Positions 1-10,800 of a stretch of DNA of 64,000 nt are shown here, piece after piece. Location: assembly GCF_025641885.1 (NCBI RefSeq), contig NZ_JAOTQN010000001.1, positions 1,054,001-1,118,000 of the forward strand. Reading direction: 5' to 3'. The notes under the pieces were generated by a model that saw only the letters and a program-made list of their open reading frames with translations, did not search any database and was not told where the DNA came from. This DNA is from Pyrobaculum sp. 3827-6 (GTDB lineage Archaea > Thermoproteota > Thermoprotei > Thermoproteales > Thermoproteaceae). The position numbers were made by a program, and so were the translations under genes. Position 1 is the first letter of the stretch, and every line of letters begins with the position of its first letter.

Positions 1-8
1 CTGTACAT

Positions 9-1532
9 ATGCAGGTTGCTGTAACCAAAAAGGGCGAGGAGCTCCGCGCCGTTTTTAAAACTGCACTGGAGATTCTGGATAGAATTAGGGAGAGTTCCTC
101 CAGCGAGGTCGCCGGTTTTTTAACTGGGCTGGAGGGCGGCTATGTAGAGCCCGGCTACTCCGGAGCACTTACGCGGGGTAAAATCGAGGTATTGCCCACG
201 GGCCGTAACTTCTTCGCCGTTGATCCAACACAGTTGCCTAGCCCCTCGGCATGGAAAATTGGCGTGGAGTCTGCAGAGAAGTTAATCAAGTACTACATGG
301 AGAGGCACGGGAAGTATCCGGAGAGCGTTGGTGAGGTTTTGTGGTCTATAGATGCTTACAAAGCCGACGGAGAACAACTAGCTCAAATATTATATCTACT
401 GGGGGTTAGGCCCACATGGGATTCGAGCGGCTCGGTGAGGGGTCTTGAGGTTATACCGCTTGAGGAACTGGGCAGGCCGAGGATAGATGTCTTAGTGAGA
501 ATTAGCGGAATTGTGAGAGATACCCTCCCCAACTACATCTACTTAATAGACGAGGCCGTCGCCAAGGTGGTAGCACTGGACGAGCCTTATGAGATGAATT
601 ACCCAAGAAAACACTATTTTGAAAACCTTGAGAAGCTGAAGGCCGTCGGCGCCGACGATGTAGAGGAGTTAGCGAGGGCCAGAGTATTCGCCGAGCCGCC
701 GGGCGCTTACGGAGCGGGCGTCAACTACGCGGTGGAGGCATCTGCTTGGAGGACCGATGAGGATTTAGCCAAGACCTGGGTTCAGTGGGCTGGCTACGCC
801 TACACGAGGGGGTCCTTCGGCAAGCCTGCCCATGAGGCCCTACTTACTAACCTACACTACGTCGACATGGTGAATAGAAACCATATAAGCGACGAACACG
901 ATATATTTAACTGCTGTTGCTACTTCGCTTACCACGGCGGATTTGCCAACGCGGCTAAGGTAGTCTCTGGAAAGGATGTGGAGGTGGTGACTGTGGATAC
1001 GAGGGACATCAGCAACGTGGATGTGAGGGATATGGGTGATGAGATTGAGCGCGTAGTCCGGGCGAAGCTTCTCAACCCGGTGTGGATTTCGGAAATGAAG
1101 AAACACGGCTACCGCGGGGCCAGCGAATTCTCTAAGAAGATACTTCACCTATACGGCTGGTCCGCCACGACGAAATTGGTGGAGAAGTGGGTCTTTGACG
1201 AGATCACCAAGACCTATGTCCTCGACGAGGAGATGAGGAGGTGGTTTATGGAAAACAACGTACACGCCCTTGAGGAGATAGCGAGGAGGCTTGTGGAGGC
1301 GGCGGAGCGCGGCCTCTGGAAAGCCGACAAGGAGATTTTGGAGAAGTTGCGCAGCATCTATACAGAGATCGAGGCTGTTCTCGAAGGCGAGATTGAGGGG
1401 GAGGTCCAAGGAGGAGCTATTGCGATATTTACAGCCTCAGACGTAGATATGTGGCGTAATTCGGACGCGATGAAGAGAGCGGAGGATGCCTTTGAAAAGC
1501 TGAAGAAGATAAGCGTAAGGCTGAAGGCATGA
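9..1532 (+). CDS. CobN-like metallochelatase, C-terminal half (split gene)
   Basis: This 507-residue protein matches only the C-terminal part of CobN/ChlH chelatase large subunits. It has the GGYVEPG and VLPTGRNFFAVDP segments near residues 44-75, ELGRPRIDVLV near 155, and a tail rich in charged helices. The same blocks occupy roughly residues 785-1184 of the full-length CobN at 7807-11361, which is the best internal reference. The protein should act in the cytoplasm with the N-terminal half encoded immediately downstream (4-base overlap) to insert a divalent metal, most likely Co2+, into a corrin or porphyrin ring. The gene order is inverted: C-terminal half first. The last 45 or so residues extend beyond the paralogue. 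The ATG lies right after TGTACA at bases 2-7, so its promoter is outside the window. Confidence 0.85.
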   Translation: MQVAVTKKGEELRAVFKTALEILDRIRESSSSEVAGFLTGLEGGYVEPGYSGALTRGKIEVLPTGRNFFAVDPTQLPSPSAWKIGVESAEKLIKYYMERHGKYPESVGEVLWSIDAYKADGEQLAQILYLLGVRPTWDSSGSVRGLEVIPLEELGRPRIDVLVRISGIVRDTLPNYIYLIDEAVAKVVALDEPYEMNYPRKHYFENLEKLKAVGADDVEELARARVFAEPPGAYGAGVNYAVEASAWRTDEDLAKTWVQWAGYAYTRGSFGKPAHEALLTNLHYVDMVNRNHISDEHDIFNCCCYFAYHGGFANAAKVVSGKDVEVVTVDTRDISNVDVRDMGDEIERVVRAKLLNPVWISEMKKHGYRGASEFSKKILHLYGWSATTKLVEKWVFDEITKTYVLDEEMRRWFMENNVHALEEIARRLVEAAERGLWKADKEILEKLRSIYTEIEAVLEGEIEGEVQGGAIAIFTASDVDMWRNSDAMKRAEDAFEKLKKISVRLKA

Positions 1533-3925
1533 GGATATCCGTAGTGCTGGGCTACGGTGGCTACTCTATTAACATTTTTAGAAAGGTCTTGGAGGAGGAA
1601 GCGGCGAGGTTTGGCTTTGAGTGGCTTGCGGCCGTTGACGAGGTTTCTGAGAAGTATGCAGAGCTCTACGGTTCTTCAGACGCGGTGTTTATCTACTCTC
1701 ACAACCTCCCTGAGAAGGTAGTTGATGCTTTGAAGAGAGGTCTTGCATCCGGCGCCATTAAGGTCTGCCTAAACGCAGGGTATCTCTACAACTACCCAGA
1801 GCTGGTTAAGCCTGCCGACGTGAGGGTGCAGGAACTCGCCAGGAGGTACTACGTATTAGGCGGCGAAAAGAACCTACGCTCTCTCGTGAGATACATGCTC
1901 AAACTACTTGACCGTCAGGTGGAGCCTGACCCCCCGGAGGAGCTCCCGTGGCACTTCATATACCACCCGAGACTCGGTATCTTCAACACCACTAAGGAGT
2001 ATTTAGAGAAATACGATCTCAGGGGGAGGGCGGGGGTAGTGGGTCTGCTCTATAGCCGTAGCTACTGGCTCTACGGCGATAGGAAGCCGCTCGATTTATT
2101 AATAGAGGCTCTTGAGGCTGAGGGTCTCGGCGTCTTGCCGGTAGTCACCTACGGCTATAGGGACTCATCGCTGGGATCGCCATCGGGGGAAGACTCGGTT
2201 AGGGAGTTCTTTATAGTAGAGGGACGGCCCGTCGTCGACGTCGTGGTTAGGATGCAGTGGTTCTTCTTACTGGATAGAGGAGGGCGTACGAGGAGGCAAG
2301 ATAGGATGAACATGGCAGACGTTTCTGTTTTGAAGAACTTGGGCGTTCCCGTAATAAATGTAGCGATGTCATCCTACAAAGATATAAAAAAGTGGCTTGA
2401 AGATCCCCAAGGCCTTGACTACCTCTCGCTCGTCTACACAGTGGTGATGCCCGAGGTCGACGGATTAATCGAGCCGATCTTCTATATAGGGGCTAAGAAG
2501 AGGCCAGACGGCTCAAAAATGAATGAGCCTTACGAGGAACATGCTAGGTATATCGCCAAGAGGGTTAGGAGGTGGGTTGAGCTTAGGAAGAAGCCTCCTC
2601 ATGAGAGGAGGATCGCCATAGTCCTCATAAACCCTCCCTGCAAGGGGCTTGAGGCCACTATCGCCGTAGGCTTCGGGCTCGATGTGCCTGAGTCTGTGGT
2701 GAGGTTGCTACACAAACTCGCCGAGCTTGGCTACGACGTGGGGGATCCCGAAAAGCTTCCGAAGACCGGCCAGGACTTAATAAGGATTATAAAGGAGAGG
2801 AAGGCCCATCCGGACTTCCGCTGGACTTCTGTAAAGATGATTGTAAAGAACGGCGGTGCTCTGGATTTTGTAGACTATGATACCTATATGAAGTGGTTTG
2901 AGGAGCTCCCCCGCGACGTTCGTGAGAAGATGGAGAAGGACTGGTTCCACCCCAAGGTCGTGCTTGAGGGGAATCTGCCTAGGGATCTTAAATACGGCTT
3001 CACCGGAATGGTCTGGGAGGGGAAGTTCGTCGTGCCGGGCGTGCGTTTCGGCAACGTCGTGATCATGCCGCAACCCAAGTTCGGATGCGCGGGGCCTGCC
3101 TGCGACGGCAGGATCTGCAGGATTCTCCACGATCCTACAATAACCCCGCCACATCAGTGGCTGGCGGCGTACAGATGGCTGACGCGGATCTTCAAAACCG
3201 ATGTAGTGATTCACTTCGGGACGCACGGTTATTTGGAATTTAGGCCGGGCAAGGGGGTTGGGCTAGACGTGTCTAGCTGGCCTGAGATCTCAATCGACGA
3301 CGTGCCGCATCTCTACGTCTACAATGTGGCTAACCCTATGGAGGGGGTAATTGCAAAGAGGAGGAGCTACGCCGTGATTATAGACCACGTCTACCCGCCA
3401 ATGGCTTTAGCAGATGTTTATGAGGAGATCGACAAGCTTCTTAACGACTACGCCAGGGCTAAGGCCGTCGGCGATTTTGAAAGAGCTAAGGTGGTGTTTG
3501 AAGAGTTGGTGAAGAAGGCCAGGGAGGCTCATTTCAAGGTGCCTGAGGGAGATGTGGAGAAGGCTGTGGAGGAGATACACGAACAGCTCGACTTAGTGAA
3601 GGATACTCAGATTGAAATGGGTCTCCACGTCTTTGGCCATGTAGACGCGGAGAAGGTGTATGAATACGCCGTTGCCGTGATGGCGCGCGACACGGCAAAG
3701 TTTAAGTCTATTAGACGTGTTATAGCCGAGTGGCTGGGTCTTGACTACGACTGGATGAGGAGGGAGCCCCTCGCTGTTAATAAACTCGGCTTTACGAATA
3801 GAGAGACGATAGACCTCATATATAAAGCCGCCGTTGCGGCCTTAAGGCGGATAGAGGCGGAGGGGGTGGAGAAGGCGGAGGGAATACTAACGGAGGAGTT
3901 GGGGAAGCTCGGTGTGAGGATATGA
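1529..3925 (+). CDS. CobN-like metallochelatase, N-terminal half (split gene)
   Basis: The 798-residue product covers the N-terminal two thirds of CobN. Characteristic blocks are the [12 protein letters not shown] segment and [15 protein letters not shown] (HxGTHGxLEFxPGK signature), followed by [16 protein letters not shown] and AKRRSYAV. It stops where the upstream gene's protein begins by homology, so the two genes together make one complete large subunit. In the loop before PPHQW it carries three cysteines ([12 protein letters not shown]) where the full-length paralogue has RGFHERPDLVYH. It overlaps the upstream gene by 4 bases and the ChlID gene by 4 bases, indicating a translationally coupled operon. 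The role is inferred as the tetrapyrrole-binding subunit of a cobalto- or related chelatase; the metal is not deducible. Confidence 0.87.
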   Translation: MRISVVLGYGGYSINIFRKVLEEEAARFGFEWLAAVDEVSEKYAELYGSSDAVFIYSHNLPEKVVDALKRGLASGAIKVCLNAGYLYNYPELVKPADVRVQELARRYYVLGGEKNLRSLVRYMLKLLDRQVEPDPPEELPWHFIYHPRLGIFNTTKEYLEKYDLRGRAGVVGLLYSRSYWLYGDRKPLDLLIEALEAEGLGVLPVVTYGYRDSSLGSPSGEDSVREFFIVEGRPVVDVVVRMQWFFLLDRGGRTRRQDRMNMADVSVLKNLGVPVINVAMSSYKDIKKWLEDPQGLDYLSLVYTVVMPEVDGLIEPIFYIGAKKRPDGSKMNEPYEEHARYIAKRVRRWVELRKKPPHERRIAIVLINPPCKGLEATIAVGFGLDVPESVVRLLHKLAELGYDVGDPEKLPKTGQDLIRIIKERKAHPDFRWTSVKMIVKNGGALDFVDYDTYMKWFEELPRDVREKMEKDWFHPKVVLEGNLPRDLKYGFTGMVWEGKFVVPGVRFGNVVIMPQPKFGCAGPACDGRICRILHDPTITPPHQWLAAYRWLTRIFKTDVVIHFGTHGYLEFRPGKGVGLDVSSWPEISIDDVPHLYVYNVANPMEGVIAKRRSYAVIIDHVYPPMALADVYEEIDKLLNDYARAKAVGDFERAKVVFEELVKKAREAHFKVPEGDVEKAVEEIHEQLDLVKDTQIEMGLHVFGHVDAEKVYEYAVAVMARDTAKFKSIRRVIAEWLGLDYDWMRREPLAVNKLGFTNRETIDLIYKAAVAALRRIEAEGVEKAEGILTEELGKLGVRI

Positions 3926-5823
3926 GAAGACGCGTCGTCTTCCCCTTCCCGGCCATCGTGGGGATGGAAAAGGCTAAGCTTGCCCTCCTCGCGGTGGCTG
4001 TAAACCCCGCCATCGGCGGCGTGTTACTCAGGGGGGATAAGGGGACTGGCAAAACTACCCTAGTGAGATCTCTCGCAGACGTTCTGCCCGAAATCGAAGT
4101 GGTGGCCGACTGCCCCTTCCAGTGCCACCCCCGCGATCCCCAGCTTATGTGCGACTCCTGCTACGCCAGATATCAAAATGGGGAGAGGTTGCCGGTAGCT
4201 GTGCGGAAAATGCGCGTTATAGACCTCCCGTTGTCTATAACAGTAGATAGGCTTGTGGGCACTCTCGACATCAAGAAAGCCATTACTGAAGGTATCCGCG
4301 GGTTGCAACCAGGACTTCTGGCTGAGGCTAACCGCAACATCCTCTACATAGACGAGGTAAATCTCTTAGACGATTACGTGGCGGACGTGTTGCTGGACGC
4401 CGCCGCCTACGGCTGGAACGTAGTGGAGAGGGAGGGGATTTCTGTGAGGCACCCCGCCCGCTTTATACTGGTGGCCTCTATGAATCCTGAGGAGGGGGAG
4501 CTGAGGCCTCAGCTTCTAGACCGCTTCGGCCTTGTAGTGGACGTGGAGGCGCCGCAAGACCCGGAGGTGAGAGCTGAAATAGTCAGGCGTGTGGAGGAGT
4601 ACAGCAGAGATCCCGAGGCCTTTTACAAAAAATGGGAGCCTGAAATAGAGGCGTTGAGGGAGAAGATAAAGAAGGCGATACAGCTACTGCCGGAGGTTGA
4701 GATGTCTGAAGACCTCTTGAAGTTGTTAGCAGACACCGTGGTGAAGCTCGGCATCAGGACCAGCCGCGCCGAGATTATAACTGCCCGCACCGCAAAAGCC
4801 CTGGCGGCACTTGAGGGGAGGACTAAAGTCACTATGGAAGATCTGCAGAAGGCAATGGAGCTGGCGCTTCCCCACAGACTGAAGGCGAAGCCGTTTGAAA
4901 AGCCGAGAGTACCCCCGCCTACTAGCAACAAACAAGAGGAGAGCCGGCAGAGCCAGCAACAGTCTCCGCCGCAACAGCCAAGAGAGCCGCAAAGCGGCGG
5001 CAGTAGAGAGCCGCAAAGCGGCGGGGATGGGCCCGGCGGAGGCGGCGCCGAGACAAGAGGGGCGGCTGATGTGGACGCGCCCATCGCTTTTAAGAAGGAA
5101 GTTGCGGGGGAGGCAAGAGGCCTCTCCTCAAGAGCTTCTGTTAAGAGGGTGGTGGGGCATCCCCTGGGGGTGCCTTATATGTATCTCCCCGCCGAGGGGA
5201 GGGAGCCGAGAGATATAGACATAGCGGGCTCTCTTGTCACGGCGGCTCTTAGGGGGGGCGGCCTCCCCCTGAAGGTGGAGCCCGGCGATTTAGCTGTGAG
5301 AGTTAGGAGGGCCAGAGCTCCTAGAATTTCGCTTGTCATCTTAGACGCGAGTGGTAGCATGAATTTCATGAAGAGGATAGAGGCGGCTAAGGGTCTTGTA
5401 AAGAAAATCGCAGAGGAGTCTTACGTGAAGAGGAGTTACGTCGGCTTAATTACTTTCAGAGGATCTGGCGTAGACGTAGTGGTGGAGCCCACCCGCAACT
5501 ACTGGCTGGTGCTGGATATTTTAGAAAAAGTGCCCAGCGGCGGCGCGACGCCTATGTCGGCGGCGCTGGCCTACGCCCTTGAGTATTTAAAGAGGCTGAG
5601 GCAGAGGCTGAAAGGGGATTACTGGGTATACGTGGTAACAGACGGGAAGGCCAATGTCTCCCTCGGCGGTAACATAAAAGAAGAGCTTAACGCCTACAGC
5701 GCGGAGCTTTCAAAATTAGCCAAGCTTGTAGTGGTGGACACAAAGCCCGGCCTATTTGAACCCTCGTTAAACTATATCGAGGTGCTTGCGAAATATGCCA
5801 CAGATGTGCTTCAAATACCATGA
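3922..5823 (+). CDS. ChlI-ChlD fusion ATPase subunit of metallochelatase
   Basis: The 633-residue motor subunit has an N-terminal AAA+ domain with Walker [10 protein letters not shown] at residues 38-46, Walker B/ChlI block [11 protein letters not shown], and the [17 protein letters not shown] segment. A flexible Pro/Gln/Gly-rich linker follows (about 340-395). The C-terminal VWA domain has a MIDAS motif D475-A-S-G-S and VTDGKANVS. Cysteines 64, 68, 77 and 80 sit in the [17 protein letters not shown] insertion. In this family ATP hydrolysis drives metal insertion by the CobN/ChlH subunit. It is the only such motor in the window and could serve both the split CobN and the full-length CobN at 7807. 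The linker contains an exact DNA direct repeat encoding REPQSGG twice (about 4981-5022). Chlorophyll synthesis is not implied; ChlID proteins also partner CobN in archaea. Confidence 0.9.
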   Translation: MRRRVVFPFPAIVGMEKAKLALLAVAVNPAIGGVLLRGDKGTGKTTLVRSLADVLPEIEVVADCPFQCHPRDPQLMCDSCYARYQNGERLPVAVRKMRVIDLPLSITVDRLVGTLDIKKAITEGIRGLQPGLLAEANRNILYIDEVNLLDDYVADVLLDAAAYGWNVVEREGISVRHPARFILVASMNPEEGELRPQLLDRFGLVVDVEAPQDPEVRAEIVRRVEEYSRDPEAFYKKWEPEIEALREKIKKAIQLLPEVEMSEDLLKLLADTVVKLGIRTSRAEIITARTAKALAALEGRTKVTMEDLQKAMELALPHRLKAKPFEKPRVPPPTSNKQEESRQSQQQSPPQQPREPQSGGSREPQSGGDGPGGGGAETRGAADVDAPIAFKKEVAGEARGLSSRASVKRVVGHPLGVPYMYLPAEGREPRDIDIAGSLVTAALRGGGLPLKVEPGDLAVRVRRARAPRISLVILDASGSMNFMKRIEAAKGLVKKIAEESYVKRSYVGLITFRGSGVDVVVEPTRNYWLVLDILEKVPSGGATPMSAALAYALEYLKRLRQRLKGDYWVYVVTDGKANVSLGGNIKEELNAYSAELSKLAKLVVVDTKPGLFEPSLNYIEVLAKYATDVLQIP

Positions 5824-5937
5824 GGGGCGGAGCCTTCAAAAATAGCGAAGCTTGTAGTGGTGGATACTAAGACGGGGTTTCAACCCCTCGCTAACCTTGA
5901 CGTGCTTACTAATTACGCCGCAGAGCTACTCATTTAG
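5824..5937 (+). pseudogene. degenerate tandem copy of the ChlID C-terminus
   Basis: Directly after the TGA of the ChlID gene, and in the same frame, 37 codons read [20 protein letters not shown] and onward to a TAG at 5935-5937. They resemble the last 40 residues of ChlID ([30 protein letters not shown]...). This is either the remnant of a tandem duplication of the 3' end, or the original end displaced by a copy. It has no start codon or promoter of its own. Confidence 0.75.
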
Positions 5938-5972
5938 TAAGTAAACTTCGCCGAGATTCGTCTACACGGCGT

Positions 5973-6011
5973 ATGTAATACTTAAAATGTATGTAATGTA
6001 ATACTTAAAAA
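5973..6011 (+). promoter_or_regulatory. duplicated 15-bp promoter element
   Basis: The 15-mer ATGTAATACTTAAAA occurs twice, at 5973-5987 and 5996-6010, 23 bp apart. The second copy contains a TATA-like CTTAAAAAG centred about 26 bases before the ATG at 6033, which fits a leaderless crenarchaeal promoter. The upstream copy may be a second promoter or a regulator site. Confidence 0.6.
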
Positions 6012-6032
6012 GTACGAAATTCCGAGACATGT

Positions 6033-7754
6033 ATGAGGAAGGCGGTTGTAGTAGGTATGGCCTCCGCTCTTTTCCTCGTGGGGATATTGGCGGTTTACTT
6101 CCTAGCCTTCACACCCCCGAAGGAAAGTCCTACGCCGCCTCTACCCCCTTCTGTAAACAAGACAGAAACTCCCAAAGCCACGCCTAGAGAGCCCGGGTTG
6201 AGGCTTGTCTGGGCGTCTCCGCCTCTAATTGACAGGGATAAGCTGATAGAGGGAGGTTTCTACTTCAGGGCGTGGGACTGGTGGTGGGGATACGTGAGGG
6301 GGATGGTTATGGTATCCCCCGACGGGAGGTATATAGTGGTGGCTACACAAACGGGGGAGATCTATATATTCTCCCCCAACGGCACTGTAATCAAGAAATT
6401 CGAATACGGGGTCGGGAGGGTGCCCTACTGGTCTATGGCCTTCTCGCCTGACGGGAGGTACTTGGCCGTGGGGATTTCTTCGCGGGAGGGGGAGGTTGTG
6501 ATATACAACACCTCTAGCTGGAGGGAGGTGGCTATTATTAAACTGGCTCAGTACCTCTTAGGCCTATCAAACGCGACAGAGGCCACAATAACAAAACAGC
6601 CGTGGCTTGGCGTGTACCCCAAAGATATTGTGTTTTACGGGGGCCGTATCTATATCTTGGCCACAGAGGCAGTTGTCGACCCGGCGACGCAGACACATGC
6701 ATCTACAAGAGTTGTTTACGACCTAGTAAAGTTTTACCCGGAGCTTAGGGATCGTCTAAACGTCACTAAGTACATCGTTTCTAGGTTTACCAGCATCTCC
6801 ACGGCGAGGATCCTCGCCGTGAAGACGGGTAGCTGGGCTGTTGAGTGGGCTTGGCCTGAGGATGGGCCGGCCTACACATACATATCGACTATAGAAGTCG
6901 CCGACGGCTATCTGGCGACTGGCACCGGGGGCCCGCCTGGCTACACAGATCCCAGGGGGAGGTGGATTACGGGGGTGTTGTATGTGTTGAACGCCTCCAG
7001 TGGGAAGTTGGTGTACAAATTCGCGCCCCCGCCGCTGGTGCCTTACTTCAACTACACCTACGTGAGGGACGTCTATTTCACGCCGGGCGGGAGGTTGGTG
7101 GTTGTGTTTAGAGAGGGGGTGTACTGCCTAGATCACGTCAAGTCCGCGAAGGCGGGGAGTCCGGTGGTCTTGTGGTTCGCCTCTGTGATGTCGCCAATCC
7201 CGTCGCAAGCGGTTCTCCTGCCCCGCGAGGGGGGCGGCGCCGCGAGGGTTGTATCATCCTACATCTACACTTCAAACGGTCTCGCCGGGGTTGTTGGGGA
7301 CAGGTTGTTGATTTTCACCTCGGGTACTCACTCCACATACGCCCCGCCTACGGCCGTTGCGAAGCCGCTGGTTCAACACCCCAACCAGACGAAGCTCTTC
7401 GTGCTCAACCTAACCACTGGTAGGTTACTGTATGTAGAGAAGTTCAACGGCTTGTTGCTATACGGGAAGAAGTATCCCTTCGGTATCTCTGGTTGCGTAA
7501 TTTTCGTCCCTGCAGGGCATGACTGGGTCACGTCAGACGTCTCTCTCGCCGGCGTGTACGCCATAGATATCTGTAGACACGTTCAGCTGGCGAGGTTTTT
7601 AACTGTGCCGAAGTACGGCGTCCCGCTGGATCTAGACGTCTATGGCAACAGAGTGTACGTCCTCACGGCCCCAATAAACGCGGCATCTAGCGACTTGGAG
7701 CCAGCTAGAATTGTGGGTGAGTATAGACTACTGGTTTTGGAATTCGAACAATGA
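6033..7754 (+). CDS. membrane-anchored extracellular beta-propeller protein
   Basis: This 573-residue protein has an N-terminal signal-anchor (about residues 4-27), then a Pro/Thr-rich spacer (about 28-55) and a long soluble domain outside the membrane. The repeated VSPDGRYIVVATQTGEIYIFS and FSPDGRYLAVGISS patterns mark WD40/PQQ-like propeller blades; later blades are more diverged. No catalytic motif is visible. It lies between the split chelatase operon and the full-length CobN gene on the same strand, and is preceded by a duplicated promoter element, so it may be co-regulated with metal metabolism. A role in metal or cofactor capture at the cell surface is possible but unproven. The ATG was chosen because it gives a TATA-to-start spacing of about 26 bases. 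Confidence 0.7.
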   Translation: MRKAVVVGMASALFLVGILAVYFLAFTPPKESPTPPLPPSVNKTETPKATPREPGLRLVWASPPLIDRDKLIEGGFYFRAWDWWWGYVRGMVMVSPDGRYIVVATQTGEIYIFSPNGTVIKKFEYGVGRVPYWSMAFSPDGRYLAVGISSREGEVVIYNTSSWREVAIIKLAQYLLGLSNATEATITKQPWLGVYPKDIVFYGGRIYILATEAVVDPATQTHASTRVVYDLVKFYPELRDRLNVTKYIVSRFTSISTARILAVKTGSWAVEWAWPEDGPAYTYISTIEVADGYLATGTGGPPGYTDPRGRWITGVLYVLNASSGKLVYKFAPPPLVPYFNYTYVRDVYFTPGGRLVVVFREGVYCLDHVKSAKAGSPVVLWFASVMSPIPSQAVLLPREGGGAARVVSSYIYTSNGLAGVVGDRLLIFTSGTHSTYAPPTAVAKPLVQHPNQTKLFVLNLTTGRLLYVEKFNGLLLYGKKYPFGISGCVIFVPAGHDWVTSDVSLAGVYAIDICRHVQLARFLTVPKYGVPLDLDVYGNRVYVLTAPINAASSDLEPARIVGEYRLLVLEFEQ

Positions 7755-7806
7755 CGAACGTTGTCGCTGGCCGGACTCGCGCCAGGTTTGACGCACACCG
7801 CGGGGT

Positions 7807-10800
7807 ATGAAGGTGTTGATTATCGCCACATCGGCGGAGTGGGCCCAAAACGTAGCGCTGGCTGTTAGGAGGATTAGGGAAAGGCTGGGGCCTGTCCTCG
7901 CGGTGAGGTATAGAAGAGCCGAGTCGGCGCCGCCAGATGTTTTGAAGAGAGATGTGGAGTGGAGCGACGTGGTTCTTGTAGATGTGAGAGGCGGGTTGGG
8001 GCCTTTGGAGGAGTTGCTGAGGGGGGAGAAGACGGTGTTTGGCCTCGTGGGGAGTAGCATGGCCTTGACACGGGTTGGTGGTTTCAAGATGCCGAGTGAG
8101 GCTTTCGACAGGTCTGATGTTCCTAAGCCGCCGCCTCAATTCGTAACTGACATAGTCAAGGGCTTGGGTTCTCTTGTGCCGGTTGGCGTGTTGAAACACA
8201 TGAAGAACTGGGCTCTCGCCGTCGAGTACTGGACCTACGGTGGCGTTGAGAATCTCGAGAATCTCTTCTTAATGCTATTGAGGGAGTACGGGGGGCATTC
8301 GGTCGACTACAGCCCGCCAGTTAAGATCGAGGATCCCTATATCTACGACCCAGACGTTGGCCCGCTCTACGGCCTCCCGCCTCTCGATCCCGGAAAGCCT
8401 ACGGTGGGGGTCTTGATCTACTCCAGGGGCCATAGGCCGTCGGCGGAGAGGCTGGTGAAGAGGCTGAAGGAGCTCTCCGTGATCTACGGCTTTAACTTAC
8501 TGCCCGTTGCCTCCTGGGCTGCGGACAATCTCCATGCCATGGAGAAGTTTTTCACAAAGGGAGGTGTCCCCGTCGTCGATGTTGTTCTCTGGAATCAATG
8601 GTTTAGGATAAACGGCGGGCCTTATATGCTCGACCCCAGGAAGACTATTGAGTTGTTGAAGAGACTTAACGTCCCCGTGCTAAACGCCGCGAGGCTTAAC
8701 TACACCGACGTGGATAGGTGGAGGCAGATAGAGGAAGGCGCGACGCCTGTGGAGCTCATATCAACAGTGGCCCTCCCCGAGGCGGATGGAGTGGCTGAGC
8801 CTATTTTGACAACCGCCCCCAGGGCTGGGGGGTACAGCGAGGAGATAGACGGCGTGGCTTACTACTTCGATGTGGTTGAGGACAGGCTTGAGAAGAGGCT
8901 GAGGCGCGCCCTCCGCTGGGCCGTCCTCAGGAGAAAGCCAAGGGAGCAAGTCAAGATAGCTTTTGTCGTCTACAACTACCCGCCGGGTGAGGAGAATCTG
9001 GGGAGGGCGTCGCATCTAGATGTATTCGGCACTTTAGAGGTGTTGCTGAAGGCGCTAAGGGAGAGAGGATACGCCGTGGAGGTTAAGACTGCGCAGGAGC
9101 TCAGAGAGGCGTTTCTAGAAGGGGGCTTGGTGAATGTGCCGAAGTGGAAGTTGTCTGGCGGCGTGCGCGTACCTGTGGAAAATTATCTCCAGTACTTTAA
9201 CACTCTGCCACCTCTCGTGAGGGAGAAGGTAGTTGGGACGTGGGGGCCGCCGCCAGGGGACTACATGGTTGAGGAGGGCTATTTGGTAGTGCCTGCGCTG
9301 TTGCTGGGCAACGCGGCTGTTATCCTCCAGCCGGCGAGGGGCTTCCACGAGAGGCCTGACCTAGTCTACCACTCTCGCGACGTGCCACCGCACCACCAGT
9401 ACCTAGCGACATATTGGTGGATTAGGGAGGTGTTTGAGGCTGATGTAGTAGTTCACGTGGGGACGCACGGCACTTTGGAGTTTACCCCGGGGAAGGAGGT
9501 GCTTCTCTCAAGCGAATGCTTCCCCGACGTGCTTATCGGCGACGTGCCGCATATCTACATCTACAACGTTAACAACCCCTCGGAGGCCACCATCGCCAAG
9601 AGGAGGAGCTACGCAGTCATGGTAAACCACATGACGCCTCCCTTCACCACAAGCGGCCTCTATGAGGAGTTCACCCAGCTGGCGTCGCTTATCGACGAAT
9701 ATGAAGAAGCGGAGAAGCTAGATCCCGACAGGGCGAGGCTTTTGGAGAGAGAAATCCTAGAAAGGGCGCGTCAGCTCCACATAGATGGGGGATCTGTGGA
9801 GGAGATCCACGCCGCGTTGTATAGGTACAACCGCACTATTATACCCAAGGGCCTCCACTTATTTGGGAGGCCGTGGAGTAGGGAGGACGCGCTGGAGTTT
9901 ATAACGCTTCTCCTACGTTACGACAGAGATTTCCCCTCGCCGTATAGAGAGCTGGCGAGGAGGCGGGGGTGGGATTACGACGCCGTCCTCCGGCGGGAGC
10001 CGGAGAAGTTGAAAATCCTCGACGAGGAGATCAGGGTAGCCGTAGAGGAGTGCCTAGAAGGGGGTAGGTGCAGACTGGGGGCGAAGGTAGCCGAATTTAT
10101 CGCGAACACCTACCAGTCGCTTGTGAAAAATATGGAGGTGGAGGCTTTCCTCAACGCAGTCGCAGGCGGCTACGTGGAGCCGGGGCTCGCCGGCGATCCA
10201 ATACGCACCCCCGACGTCCTCCCCACGGGGAGGAATTCCTACGCCTTCGATCCCCGCCTCATACCAAGCGACGTTGCCTATAGAAGGGGGGCGGAGATCG
10301 CTGAGCAGATCCTCAAGGCGTATAGAGAGAGGTATGGTAGATACCCCGAAGCCGTGGGCGTGGTGCTGTGGGGTCTTGAAACTATTAGGACTAGGGGGGA
10401 GACGGTGGGGCAGATCCTCTCCTACCTCGGGGTGAGGCTTAAGCGGAGGCACGGCGGGTGGCAGTACGAGCTTGAGGTTATTCCTCTGAAGGAGCTCGGG
10501 AGGCCCCGTGTCGATGTTGTAGTTACAATCTCCGGCATGTTTAGAGACATATTTCCCCACTTAATTGAGCTCCTTGACGACGCCTTCCAGAAAGTTGCCT
10601 CACTCGACGAGCCTGAGGATATGAATTTTATCAAAAAGAGGCGGCACATCCGGTACAGGATCTTCGGCCCCAAGCCCGGGGAGTACGCGCCGCACCTCCC
10701 CCAGCTAATAGAAAGCTCTGCGTGGAGAGAAGAGGCGGATTTAGCAAAGGCCTATCTATTCCACATGTCTTTTGCCTATGGCCGGGGGGCACACGGCGTC

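Noticed and set aside
5821-5937. TGA of ChlID as a recoded (selenocysteine or read-through) codon
   Set aside because: The downstream part is a poor second copy of the C-terminus already present before the TGA, so tandem duplication explains it better.
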